Source: Dicaeum eximium
Lineage: Eukaryota; Chordata; Aves; Passeriformes; Dicaeidae
Assembly (NCBI GenBank): GCA_013396995.1
Contig: VWZP01010449.1
Span: forward strand, 121,852-185,851
Reading direction: 5' to 3'
Length of the DNA stretch: 64,000 bases
How positions within the stretch are numbered: position 1 is the stretch's first letter; every line of letters starts with the position of its first letter. Of this stretch, positions 1-12,100 are shown in pieces. A program made the position numbers and the translations under genes. The notes beneath the pieces are model-generated. The model had not been told where the DNA came from. It saw only the letters and a list, made by a program, of their open reading frames with translations, and ran no database searches.

Positions 1-105
1 TCATTTTGTGAACATCTCTGGGGATGGGACTCCACCACCTCCCTGGGTAGTCCATTTCAATGCTTGACAATGCTTTCCCTGAAGAAATTCTTCCTGAATT
101 CCATG
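1..105 (-). mobile_element. CR1 LINE fragment, internal 3' UTR part
   Basis: The text for the contiguous phrase on closing wounds of the CR1 3' region (ccaccacctccctgggtagt, then tgacaatgctttccctgaag) reads as the reverse complement of the 3' part of a chicken-repeat-1 LINE. It is short and 5' truncated. It stops abruptly at about 105, just before a second CR1 piece in the opposite orientation. Confidence 0.7.
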
Positions 106-139
106 GCGGGAGCAGGGGAAGGAAAGGGGAGGCCTGGAA

Positions 140-199
140 CTAAACGATCTTTAACATCCTTACAACCCAAACCATTCCGTGATTCTACGATGCCACGAT
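140..199 (+). mobile_element. CR1 LINE 3' terminus
   Basis: The string caacccaaaccattccgtga followed by ttctacgatgccacgat is the typical 3' end of avian CR1, including its short imperfect ATTCTATGAT-like terminal repeats. It is in plus orientation, opposite to the fragment at 1-105, so the two are either separate insertions or an inverted remnant. Confidence 0.7.
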
Positions 200-279
200 C
201 CCGGGAAGAACGTAGCATCCCCAGAGGAACAGAGAAGACGGCAGGTGGTGGCTGCAGCAGGAGGAGCAGCCTGAGCTAC

Positions 280-700
280 TTTGCCCAGTCGGGCACCGAT
301 CCCCCCGTCCCCGGAGCGCATCCCGGGGTTGGGCCGCGGTGGGAGCGGCAGGAGGAGCGCGGGAGCCGCGGGGGCCGGGCCGGCCGCGGGGCAGCCCCCG
401 CCGCGCTCCTCCCCGCCCGNNCCCGCCCCCCCCCCCGCCCGCTCTTATTGTGAAAGGACCCTCCGCCAGCCGCCGGCCCCGCGCCCTCCCCGCCCGGCCC
501 ATCCCGCTCCCGCCTCCCGCCTCCCGCTCCCGCCGGCCCGGCCCAGCCCTGACCCCCGGCCGCTGCTGGGCGGTGGGCGAGGCTCAAGAAAACACGCTGC
601 TACTGGGGGGGTTCGGCTCGCTCGGCTCTTGTTTCTTTTTCTTTCTCGCACTGGGGAGCGCGGGCCCCGTCCGGGCATCTCTGCCGGGAGCGCTCACTTC
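280..700. other. CpG island with a 2-base assembly gap
   Basis: This stretch is very GC-rich, with dense CG dinucleotides and runs of C and G, and has a short N gap at 420-421. Open frames cross it on both strands, but they are low-complexity Pro/Arg/Gly/Ala translations expected by chance at this composition. It holds the last coding exon of RBP5 at its right edge and would contain that gene's 3' UTR. No other gene was recognised. A promoter for a gene beyond the left edge is possible. Confidence 0.55.
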
Positions 701-2201
701 ACCTTCTGGAAAACCTGGACGCACACCTCGTCTTCAGCAGTCATGCGCTGGGAAAACGGGGGCAAAAGAGGAGTTTAGTTGGATCCCTTCTGTCTCTCCC
801 CAGTTCTGCCAGCCCTCCCGCTGCTGGCTGGAGCCTCGCAGGCCATATGCTAATGCACTGCCGACCCTCCCGAAGTCCCTGCGGGTCTGGCTGCAGGGCA
901 GGGAAGGGACATGGCCTTTGTTGAGCTGTTTAACTTTGCAGTTTAACTTTTAAACCCTGGAGGCGGATGTTTGTGTGAAGCCGTGGCTGCCCCCGCAGAG
1001 CTGGAGACGAAGTCTGAGAGAAGGTGGAAGGAAACTGCAGGGCTGGGTCAGAACCAGCAGCACCCACACTGTGTCCCCCCCACACGCTGTGATTGGGATT
1101 TTGCAAGCTGCCCTGGACCCCTCCTCACCAGATGCAGCCGGTCCCCCTCCAGCCAGTGCCTCCAGCCTCGGTTCCTCTTCTCTCCGAGCTGCTCACACAC
1201 CAGCTGATCCCCCTCCCAGGAGACGGTGGTCTGAAGGGAAGGAGAGGGGAAGACATGGTCCTGAGACAAGGGGATCGGGTGCTACATGTTTCCAGCAATG
1301 ACATTGACTGCTCCACACCGACACAATTGCAAATGCAATCCCTGATCTGGTGTTTCTTTAGTGGTTCCTTGGGACAGATGGTCTTAGTGGGAGGTGAATG
1401 ACCCTCTGGCTTCCAAGTGCAACAACAGAGTTCTGCCAAGTGGCCTGACATTCTATCTTTTCAGGGCTTCGTTATTCGATATTATCCTCTGGATCCCAGA
1501 GAACTGGTTTCTGGCTCTTTAGTGCTCATTCTCTTTGCACTGAGTGATTTACTCATAGAACCACTTACTCCTGGACCTGCAGGGGCATGCCAGCTCTGGG
1601 CTTGGTTCTCACCCGGTTATTGAGTCAAAAGCTCAGCAAGTCCCTGAACTCTCAGCGCACCCCGGTCCCCTGTGAAACTGCACTGCTTGGGTTTCTCACC
1701 TGGCACTTGCGACCATCGACGGGTCCCAGGTCTTCCTCAAACTGGACTCCCAGGTCGAAATCCATAACATAGTCCCGCAGGGAGGTGATGGTGCGAATGA
1801 CCATGTGATCTCCCGTGTGGATAATCTCTTTGTCCGGCTTCAGCAGGCAGACCAGCTTTCGCAGGACCACGTTGATATCTAGAGGATGAGAGACAGGGGA
1901 GATGTGTGGACGACCTGAACCCCTTCTCCAGTAGATCTCCTCCACTCTTTTAGCCAAGGAGCATCAGCCATAGTACTTCCTTTCCTACCACAGCGCAAAA
2001 GTGATGCTAGGAGACAGAAGAACCACAGGGTTCCCAATTCCCTTCCTCTTTTCCCTTTCCCACTCTTTTTGGAGACACAGAACGGAATTAAAGGGGAAGA
2101 GGGAGCGTGATGGGGAGGGGAGCGTTACCTAAAGCCCGCAGGTAATTGTCCATGTTCTCTTGGGAGACGAAGCGGTAATAGCCGGTGAGGTTGGGAGGCA
2201 T
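694..2201 (-). CDS. RBP5: Retinol-binding protein 5 (cellular retinol-binding protein III)
   Basis: A cytosolic carrier of all-trans retinol of the intracellular lipid-binding protein family, a ten-stranded beta-barrel. Four coding exons on the minus strand: 2129-2201, 1700-1878, 1129-1230 and 694-747 (73, 179, 102 and 54 nt). These are the exon sizes and phases typical of CRBP genes, and together they give 135 aa, the length of human RBP5. The protein starts MPPNLTGYYRFVSQENMDNY. Trp107, Lys41 and His109 (106, 40 and 108 without the initiator Met) fall at the ligand-contact positions. His instead of Gln at 108 is the CRBP III/IV signature that separates RBP5/RBP7 from RBP1/RBP2. Being head-to-head with CLSTN3 supports RBP5 over RBP7. 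All splice junctions are GT-AG. The last exon was found by its frame and the ending QVFQKVK-stop. No canonical AATAAA was seen downstream. Confidence 0.93.
951..1128. other. RBP5 intron 3 (part), no other feature
   Basis: The sequence between RBP5 exons 4 and 3 (748-1128) holds only intronic sequence. Short open frames on either strand lack recognisable domains. Confidence 0.5.
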
Positions 2202-2891
2202 GTCGGGGCACAGGGGCGCGGCGGACGGTGCGGAGAAAAAAGCGCAGGCAGGCGGGCAGGAGCGGAGCTGGGAGCGGGCTGGCTCGCCGGGCGGGCCGGT
2301 CGCTCTCCCGCGGTGCGGGCAGCGCTGCGGGGCGGCCCGNNNNNNNNNNNNNNNNNNNNNNNNCGCCCCCCGCCGCAGTAAGAGTCCCCACGCCGGGGGG
2401 CGCGGAAAGGCCCGGCACGGCCCCTGCTCCGGCATCTCCGCCTCGTCTGGGCAGGACGTAGGGACGGCGGGTTACCTCCTCACCCTCAGCCCTCCTCGCG
2501 GGCTGCTCGTGTTAAACTCTAGACTTCCAACCAGCGGCAAGGAACCCTCCCTCTCCGGCCCTTCTTCGCTCCGTGACGCCGGTGGCTGCGAGCTTCGTGA
2601 GAGCAGCGTCCCGGCCTGCGCTATCCACGGTGCGGACGCTCCGTCGAGGACAGGCGGCGGCAGGCTGGCAGCTCCGCCCTGCCGAGCCCGGGCTCCGGGT
2701 GCGCTCTGCAGCCCCTCGCCCCCGCATCCCCCCGATGATCTCCACGCCTTCCTCGCCCCTCAGCAGCCGCCCCGGTGTTGTCGAAGCTTCCCCCTCCCCG
2801 GGCAGGCGCCCGCAGCCGTCGCCGCGCTCCGCGGACTGCCTGGCCCGCAGTGGGGAGGCGGGGAGCGGCCTGCGCGCCCCGCCCGCATCCC

Positions 2892-2943
2892 CATCCCGAT
2901 CCTGCATCCCGATCCCGCATCCCGATCCCGCATCCCCGTCCCG
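2892..2943 (+). repeat. 13-bp tandem repeat, four copies
   Basis: The unit catcccgatcccg is repeated at 2892, 2905, 2918 and 2931; the first differs by one base and the last by two. It lies about 50 bp upstream of the CRE in the CLSTN3 promoter, so copy-number change here could alter promoter spacing. Confidence 0.85.
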
Positions 2944-2993
2944 CGGCACCTGGCGCGGCGGCCGCGCGCATTGGCTGCGCCGCCCGCCGCCCG

Positions 2994-3001
2994 TGACGTC
3001 A
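2994..3001. promoter_or_regulatory. Palindromic cAMP response element (CRE)
   Basis: The perfect 8-bp TGACGTCA lies about 104 bp before the CLSTN3 start codon within a CpG island, with an inverted CCAAT box 20 bp upstream. Both the position and the full palindrome are typical of functional CREB/ATF sites. Confidence 0.65.
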
Positions 3002-3104
3002 TGCTGCAGTGCGGGCGGGGCCGGGCGGGGCTGCCGGAGGTGCCGCCGTCCCTGCGCGCCGCCGCCGCGGGAGCGAGGGCGTGGGTCCTGCCCGGACCGC
3101 CGCC

Positions 3105-6100
3105 ATGGGCGACCCTCGGCCCCGCGCCGCCGTCCTGCTCCCTCTGCTCTGCCTCTGCGCCGCGCTGCCCGGCAGCGCCTCCAACAAAGGTGAGCGGCGG
3201 AGCGCCGCGGGCACGGCACGGTCCCGGGCGGCGGCGGGCGCTCCGCTGGGACCCGCCGGCAGCCCCCCCGGAGGGGCTCTGGAGGGACGCCTTGACCGTG
3301 GCTCGTCCGTCCGTCCCCGCGGTGGCGGTGCGGCTCCGCGCTGCCCGCCGCCTTCTCCCGGCACGTTTTTGTCGGGGCATCTCCGCGGTCCCCGGCGGCC
3401 CCGGCTTTCTTCGCCCCTTCGGGCGCCCTCATGCCATCCCATCCCCATTCTCTACGTTGTCCATCTGTCATCCTGCCACCGCTTTTTTCCCCGTTCCTTC
3501 GTGTCCTAGCGCTCCCCTCGCGTTTTCCCCTTTTCCACCCACTTGTCTTGCTTTTGTTTAGTTATCACTGGGTGGATTTAGATTCCCATCCCTTCTCTAG
3601 CATGCTGAGAGAGAATATGTTGTTTCTCCACAGACCCCTGCAGTTCATAAAACACATTCCCTAGCTCCATCCTCCTAGTTCATCCATGTACAATCTGTCA
3701 ATGGGAACTGTTTATGTATAGTTATGCGTTAACGACGCAGGTCGATTTTATGTATTTTGTGTGATAAAAAGACCCCCAAACCACCCCAGCGCTACAGCTG
3801 TAACGTTCTGAATGCAGATGTTCTTTGAGCACACAGAGTGATGGAGAAAGGTGTAGGTTTCTAGATCTGTGGCTGTAGAGACAAGCCTGAGAGATTCATG
3901 TCAGGGGAGTCAGTGTGTTGGTAATCTGACAGGGTGGGAAAATCTGTAAACGTTTGAGGGGCTCTGGGCTCATCGGGGAATGTGACACCTTGGGGTGCTT
4001 TCCGTGCCTTGGAAGAGTCAGGGCTACGGGGCGGGTGCAGCGCAGAGCTGTGTGTACCCTGACATTGGCAGGGGCATTTGTTTGTTCTGCTCTGCTTCCA
4101 TGGGGCTCGGTGGCAAGGAAAGGCCCCTCATGCTCTGGATTCTCCCTCTCCTTTGTGAATTTGCACTCGGAAACATCTACCCACCTTTGGCAAATTATAT
4201 TAGATTGACGGGAGCTTTCTTGAAGCTGGTAGGAGTCTGTATCCTGGTAGGAGTCTGTATCCTAAAAATATTCCTAAAATGTTTTTCTATTCTCCAACAA
4301 CTCATTTCCCGAGAAATCAGATTGGTGATTCCCAAGTTGCAGGTGGATGCAGCAGAGGATTTATCTCTGTGCCATCAGCTTGTTACCCCAGCAACAGGGC
4401 ACATTTGGCATTTATAGCTCTGGATCCCCACCTCGGTGGTGTGGCGCATGGATAGAGCCGGAGCAGAATGGAATCTGGTGGGGACAATGGACGGGCAGGG
4501 GGAGACGCGGGCACTTGCACACAGGGAGGATTCCACCTGCATACTGAGCAGGATGGATGTTTCTCTGGATTTCCTACGCAATGCCTTATAATCTCAATCA
4601 ATACGCTGGTGGAGAAGTGCCAGCCCATGCTCTTCGCTGCCACACCAGGCTGGATCTGCCCGCTCTGCCCCGCTGGGACATCCCCTTGGTGACCTGTCAC
4701 CCTGCCTGCTGGCCCCCCAGCCACCCCTGGCAGCACCCCCTGGCCCCGAAATGCACAAGTGCTTGGTTGCAGAGCTAGATGCCCCTTTTGAGTCAACACA
4801 CGAGGCCATGCCAGTGTGGCCTTCCAGAGGACACTGTGCTGCAGAGGATGGATTCAACGTATGGGAAGTAGTGCCCTTGAGGGGAATGGCTCTGTATCCT
4901 ACTCCCCACCAGCTCTGAGCCACGCTGTGCTCAAAGTATTGCTGGGTTGTAATAAATCTTGGTCTCCAGGGGGTGGGAGGGTGGGGGATTATCTGGGAAT
5001 GGGGGTTGTAACTAGGCCATGTAATATAATCTCTGAGGCCCATTTGGCAGGGAGTGGGCATGGGGGAGGGGTTTGTAATTTGTAATGATTTTTTTTTCTC
5101 TCTCCCCTCCTATCCCCTCCCCTTCCCTCCCCCCCACCCCTTTATTTCTCCCTTTCCCTGCCCCGGAGCCTGTGTGATAAAGATTAATTTGCTATTTCTG
5201 GGCCTGTGACATTTTTCAGAGCCTCCTGCTGGCTGCTGCCTCCATGCCAAGCCTGGCTGGGCTCCAGCCAACGGGATTAGCAAGGAGGGGCCAAAGGAAT
5301 ATGGTGCTCACCATGGAGTGGGGAAGGAAAGAGCAAGGGACTCTCTGAATAGGTTGCTATGTGCATAGGATGGCTGACTGAAGGTGTACCTGGGCATGTC
5401 TGTGTAGGTCCTGGGCCTTAGTCTAGAGAGTGCAAGGCAGAAGTGATAATGACTGCATTGTCCCCTGGGGATACCCCAAGGGAAGATGTAGACTGGGTCC
5501 TTTCATTATGGCTTCATTGAGCTAAAGGGTTTAGTATTTGGAATCTGTCTCCAGGCTGAGGCTACTTCTGCCTCTTGAGTTCACATTTTTTTTAACTGCT
5601 CCAGCTTTCCTGGGCACCCAGATGTCTCTCCATTTCTAATAAGATAGTAATGAGGACACAAGAAGGAACACATTGTTTCTGAAGAGGTCTCCCATGAGTA
5701 GAACTAAATAAAGATAACTTCTTTCTCCCAGCCTATTTTAGACGTCTTCATTCCTAGAGAAGAAGGTGGTGAGGGGTGGTTGTTACGTGCCAGGGGGTGA
5801 AATTCTTCTCTTTTCCTACTGAATCTGCAGTTGGTGGCTAATACATTCCTGTCTTCCATCCCTTCCCCCAAGCAAACAAGCACAAACCATGGATTGAAGC
5901 CGAGTACCAGGGCATCGTCATGGAGAACGACAACACCGTCCTGCTGAACCCGCCGCTGTTCGCGCTGGACAAAGATGCCCCCCTGCGCTATGCAGGTAGG
6001 TGGGGAACACCTCTGGCACGGCTGGAAGGCAGGGACAGACTTAGGGAGAGGCAGGGACACAATGACATTCATCCCTGTGCTGGATCCTACCTCTCTTCAG

Positions 6101-9100
6101 GAAACAATCACCTCCAAACCTTGTTCCGGAGGAGGTCCCTAGTGAAGTCTGGAGGCAATTTGGGCACAGCTTGATTTAGGATGCTGTGAGCTGTTTCCTT
6201 AGGGAGAGGAACTGAGGGTGGAGCCAGCTACTTTTTGACGCAGTTCTGCTATTTCCAAGGATCACATGCACAGTGCTGTGTCTGTGAGCCCTGGAGAAAG
6301 CTGGTAGGGCACACTTCCTTGGCAGTGCTACGTCCCCTCACAGTGAGCACAGATCCCCAGAACAACAGGCGAGGCTTTCAGTGGTTGTATTCCTAGTGCT
6401 TGCTTAGGCCATGCCCGGAGTTAGCTCACGCATTCTTCCCCAGCTTTGGGAGAGTCTATGTGGTCCCTGTGAGCTGAATTTTAGGGTTTATGTGACCCTA
6501 TCTGCAGTTCCCTGCGGTACTCTGCGCATCCTGCATGTGTGGGTGGATGAGACATCATGGATCTTCATGCTCTGGCTATCTGCAGTACATGGCCCGTTTT
6601 GCCTCCCTGAGGGATGCGGAGGAGAAATAAGGTGCTCCCCCAGGACTGTGGCTGTGTGGCACTAATAAATGTAGCTTGAGCCTTGTAACCTTCAATCTTT
6701 CATGATGCTGGTCAGGACTCCTTGCCGTGGGAGTATTCTCCAGTAGATGGCAATCTGCACCCTTAATGGCTGTAAGGGATAGCAGGAGCAACTCATAGGG
6801 AACCAAAAACTGCTCAAAATGAAGGATGATAACGGGGGAGAATGGAAAGTGTAAGTTAGAAAGGAAGAAGATATGGGAAAGGAAAGCAAGGGCTGTAATG
6901 TGCTCTCCCCAGTCCTTTTCTTTCTCCCCTTCCTCTCTTTTTTTGTGTGTACCAGGTGAAATCTGTGGCTTCAGGATCCATGGGTCAGGGGTACCTTTTG
7001 AAGCTGTGATCCTGGACAAAGCTACAGGAGAGGGGCTGATCCGGGCCAAGGAACCAGTGGATTGTGAAGCACAAAAGGAGCACACATTTACCATCCAGGC
7101 CTATGACTGTGGAGAGGGACCTGATGGAGCAAATACCAAAAAATCACACAAGTAAGTTCATGCAGACATTGCTGCATGCTACAAAATGTCTGTGTCAAAA
7201 TGATCTGTGACAAAAATGCAAAGGAAAGTCGCTGTGGAAACAATTTCTTTAGCCAGAAGTATTTTTTATTTTTCTCTAGCCATGATATCGTAACTCAGCA
7301 TGCTAAGAAGACCCAAAGAGAAATGTTCTCTGACTGTCACATGAGTGAATACAGAAAGGAGGGCTGGTTGACAGCAGCTTCTAAAAGTGGTGTTTTACAT
7401 GGCTGAATATAGGCAGGAGGTCCAGATTGCATTATTATTACTTTTGCTCTTTCTGAGTGGTTGGAAACCATTGTCCAAGCACCTATGTGACAGCAGTGCT
7501 GCACTGAAATCAAGGTGTCTTTCCTTGTCCTTGCTTTTGACAGCTGGAAATCAGAGTGGTGCACTTTAAAAGAACGACTTACTCTGAAATTTAGGTGGTG
7601 CATGGCTGCTAATCAGCCCATCAGTTCTTATTGATGTCTGTCTGCATCAGGGCCACGGTGCACGTCCGAGTAAACGATGTGAATGAGTTTGCTCCTGTCT
7701 TTGTGGAGAAGCTGTATCGCGTGGCGGTGACGGAGGGGAAGCTCTATGACCGCATCTTGCGCGTGGAGGCCATCGACGGGGACTGCTCCCCGCAGTACAG
7801 CCAGATCTGCTACTATGAGATCCTGACCCCGAATATTCCCTTCCTCGTCGACAATGACGGTAAGAATCCTCACCCACCGTGTGCGCGACTCCTGTTTTCC
7901 TGCTCTGCTCCTTCTCTGCCAGCCCCATATGAAGGCAGAGCCGTGCTATATAAATCTTCCAGCACTGCTGATCTATCCCGGTGAGAGCAGCAGCATCCAT
8001 TTTGTGGGATGCTATAACTTGTTACAAAGTGACACTGGGCAGAGTGACTCAACTCTTCTTTGGATGTTTTTGTCATTATCAAAGACAGGAGTGATTTTTA
8101 GAAGGAACGTCTTTGAGGAGACTGCCTGTCCTCTACCTTGATCTCTTTGTTTTGCAAACCAGGGAACATCGAGAACACGGAGAAGCTGCAGTACAGTGCG
8201 GATCGTGTCTACAAATTCACAGTGACAGCCTATGACTGTGGAAAGAAGAGGGCTTCTGATGATGCTGAAGTGGAAATCCAGGTGAAACCCACCTGCAAGC
8301 CCAGCTGGCAGGGTATGAAACCTCCAAACACATCTCTTCTGTTCGCTTTTGCTCAGCTACTGCTCAGTCCTGCTCATCACAAATGTTTGTATATACACAT
8401 ACAAATTTGTGTGCCCATATATACAGTTCAGTTCTGGCACCAGCCCATCTCCATCAGGGGATGCAGCAGATGTCTAAGTCTGTTGCAAAGCCACTGAAAG
8501 GTAAATTCTAACATTGGAAAATCATTCCTTGGATTACTGTGAGCTGCCATGTGTTTGATAAAGCTCATAGACTGTATTCAGCAAAGATTGTTTTTGGGGC
8601 TGCTCTTGTGGAAGATATTTGGCTTTTCCAGTGGTGGCGTGTTCCTACAGGTTCACCTTAGTCAATTAGAATTAAGGAGAAATCAACGCAGCTCAATACC
8701 TGCTGTGCCTGATAAGAGAGGCTGACCAACCACAGAGTGATGACACACCAGTATTAGCTGTAGGAGCTGGCACCTTGCACTCTGTGCTTCTAGAAAATCT
8801 TTCCATGCATTGATGCCAGCTGCATAAAGCTGTTTCCAATGTGGAAAGGGCCAAAATTTTTGACTAGTCCATAGATGCCACAGGTGTTCTGGCCCTGTGT
8901 CCTTGGCTGTTCCTAATCCCTCTCTTTCATCCCTTTCCATTAGGCTGGAACAAGAGGATTGAGTACACCCCTGGTGCTGGCAGCCTTGCCCTCTTCCCCA
9001 CCATTCACCTGGAGACCTGTGATGAGCCGCTGTGGAACATCCAGGCCACGGTGGAGCTGCAGACAAACCACGTGGCCAAGGGCTGTGACCGGGATAACTA

Positions 9101-12100
9101 CTCCGAGAAGTCACTGCGCAAACTCTGTGGTGAATTCTTGGTTCAGGTTCTTTGCTGGGCTGAGGGTGGCTGTGGCACGGCACCCTGCCCCTCACATCTG
9201 CTGTGGTCACTGGGGTGGGAGGACACTGAGCTTGTGTGTTGCATTGAGGGGCAATGGGTGTTCCTGCCCATATCTCTTGGAATGGTTTGGACTGGAAGGA
9301 ACCTTAAAGATCCTCTAGTTCCAACATCCCTGCCAGAGACAGGGACACCTTGCAATAGGCCAGGTTGCTCAGAGTCTCATCCAACCTGGCACTGAACATT
9401 TCCACAACTTTCTAGCTTTATAAGGGACTACCTGTGCTTTCCTTGCTGGGAATCCAGAGGTTTCTGTGCATGTCCCAGTATGCAGAGCCTGTGGGACTTC
9501 CCTCAGCACTGAACAAAAAGTCACCATTCTTCTCCAGATAGGAGAAGGCCTTTAGAAAACTCCTCATCTCCCTGTGCACTGAGACATTACAGTGAGGCTT
9601 CCAGTGCCCACTGCATCTGATCCCCAGTTCTCAGGCTCCTTATTCTCCCATGCCAACATTCCTGACTCCCTCCCTTCTCGGTAGGTGCTGCCTCAGGAGA
9701 GATTGACCTGCTGCCAGTGCCTAACCCCACAGCAAACTGGACGGCGCGGCTCTCGGTGCACTACAGCCAGGACAGCAGCCTCATCTACTGGTTCAATGGC
9801 AGCCAGGCTGCCCACGTGCCTGTGGTGAACGGGCCCCATGGCCACGAGGGGCTGAGTGACCACTTCACCCTGTCCGTGTGGATGAAGCACGCCGTGGTGC
9901 CCGGCAAAGGCAGGCGGGAAGAGGAGACGGTGATCTGCAGTACAGTGCAGAGCGGTGAGACTTCTCCTGGGGTGGTGACACTCGTGCCCACTGCCTCTTA
10001 CCTCCTTAGAAGGGATTGTCCCTGCAGGGGTAGATCTCTGATGTTCCAGAGCAGGACTTGGTATGAGGTTCGTCCTTAGGAGCACAGATTCTTTAGGTGT
10101 CTCTTTTCCTCGGAGCGCTCAAGCCTTCTTTGAGCACACGGTGCTGAGTGCCAGTCATGCATGGCAGCGTGGGCTTCTGGGTTCTGGCTAGTGGGACTGC
10201 TTGGAGTGTGACACATAACTCTCTGTGCTTGTCCCTGGCAGAGGATGGCTACTCACACTACTCTCTGGCTGTGCATGGCTGCCGGATTTCTTTCCTCTAC
10301 TGGCCCTTGCTGGAAAGTGCAAGGCCTGTGAAATTCCTCTGGAAGCTTGAGCAGGTGAGGAAGGGTTTGCGTCCTGCCCACGTCCCTTCTCCTTCTGCCC
10401 TTTGCTGACGCCGTGCTCTGCTGTCTGTCGCAGGTGTGCGATGACGAGTGGCACCATTACGCCCTCAACCTGGAGTTCCCCACGGTGACGCTGTACGTGG
10501 ATGGCGTCTCTTACGACCCTGCCCTGATCCACGACAACGGCCTCATCCACCCGCCGCGGCCGGAGCCTTCCCTCATGATCGGGGCCTGCTGGGCCGGTGA
10601 GTGCCCTCCCCACAAGGTGTGCTCTTCCCATGTGGGGAAAAGGGGGTGGAGGGAGACCCAGGAGAGGTGAAAGAAACACCACCCAATACTAAATGATGCA
10701 AACCACACTTGCCTCCTTGGCACCAAAGCTAGTGTGGCTCCTTCCTTCCTCATAGACCAAGGTAGTAACAGCTCAGGGAAAAGTGTCACTGGCAGCTTCC
10801 TGGACAACAACCATAGAATATGCAATAGATAACCAACTTTCAGGCAGAGGAGAGTTGAAACTGCACCTCATTCCAGCACTGGCGTTTCTATGAAAGCCTT
10901 TCACCAGAAAGGAGGCAGTACTATTTATGCTGCTGATTGTGTTGATGGGGATTTCTCTGTCTTGAGGGTCTATATGAAAAGGTCATAAATCCTTCTTGTA
11001 CAGGAATTGGGTTGAAAGACAAAAATCAGATTAGGAACAAAGTTAGGCCACTACTAGATGAAAACCTGTTCTGTGGAGATGCAAGGCTGCATTTCTCAGA
11101 TCCTTCAGTTCTCCTGCTAGACTGAAGCAGATCAGAACTAAAGGAATTTGCTGACTGCTTGCCTTCACTCCAGCAGAAATTTCTAGCAAGATCAAATCTT
11201 TGCTGTACTGCTGCTTCTCTGAGGTCAGAGATATTCCCACAGCTCTGTGCTCTCTTGATTGGCATTTTGCAGACAACCAATACTGATTAGTTTGGGACCC
11301 TCTCCTGGAGCCATCTGAGTCTCTAAGGGATGTTGAGAACACAGCTTTTTGTGAACATGGCTAATTCCCAAAATAGATAACATTGGGAAAGGATTGAAAA
11401 ACTGCAAACACTGTAGTTTCTCCCTTAAGTCAGTTATTCCTCCTACAGTCTCACCATCAGCTTCATGAGAGGAGTTCTGCCCTGTGTCATCTGTGATCTG
11501 CTGCCTCTAGGGCTGAAGGGTGCACTGCTTGGCACAGAGCTATTCTTGTGGACTGGCCAATACAGGCCCTTGTAGAGATACTTGCCTGACCCTGTAACTA
11601 CCATCTTCTAATGCCTTACTGCTCATCCAGATGTTCTCCTTTTGCAGAGGAGAAAAACAAGGAGAAAACCAAAGGAAGCGAGAATGCCACAGATTCTGTG
11701 CAAGGTAGGGAAAAGAAAGAAGATGGGTCTCTTCCCCTCTTGACTGTGCATGACTATCACTTCTTGCATGCTGCCTTCCTCACACAGCTTCCCCAGTCCT
11801 GTCCTGCCACCTCCCTCCACCTTGGGAGGAAACCCTTTATTTGGCAGATTGGTCCTTGATATCCTGGTACCTGTGGAGCATGAAAAGGCTGATGGAAGGA
11901 CTGCAGCCTGCTTTGAGAGTTGGAGTGTGCTTTTTGTGTGGAGAAAGAGTACTCCTGCCTGATCATTAAAGCTGGTCTCTGAAGAACACAATAGCCATTA
12001 GAGACATCAGGAGATGTCACCTCATCCCTAACTATCTGTGGAATGTGTAGTTTCTTTTACAAGCCCTCACAGGAAGCAGAGTGAGAAGGGGACAAGAAAT

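Larger units (their letters stand above)
2202..3104. promoter_or_regulatory. Bidirectional CpG-island promoter between RBP5 and CLSTN3
   Basis: A continuous CpG-rich block of 903 bp separates the two divergent start codons (RBP5 at 2201 minus, CLSTN3 at 3105 plus). It includes an assembly gap at 2340-2363. About 100-140 bp before the CLSTN3 ATG lie an inverted CCAAT box (ATTGG, 2970-2974), a full palindromic CRE (TGACGTCA, 2994-3001) and GC boxes (gggcggggcc). This is a TATA-less promoter of the type expected for a neuronal gene with CREB/ATF input. Whether RBP5 shares the same promoter or uses its own closer element is not visible. Confidence 0.7.

Noticed and set aside
276..953. Overlapping open frames of 100-200 codons on both strands in the GC-rich left end
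   Set aside because: They are Pro/Arg/Gly/Ala translations forced by CpG-rich DNA. The only supported coding piece is the 17-codon RBP5 last exon on the minus strand.
2185..3561. A 458-codon plus-strand frame across the RBP5-CLSTN3 promoter
   Set aside because: It runs through an N gap, RBP5 exon 1 antisense and the CLSTN3 first exon in the wrong frame; composition-driven.
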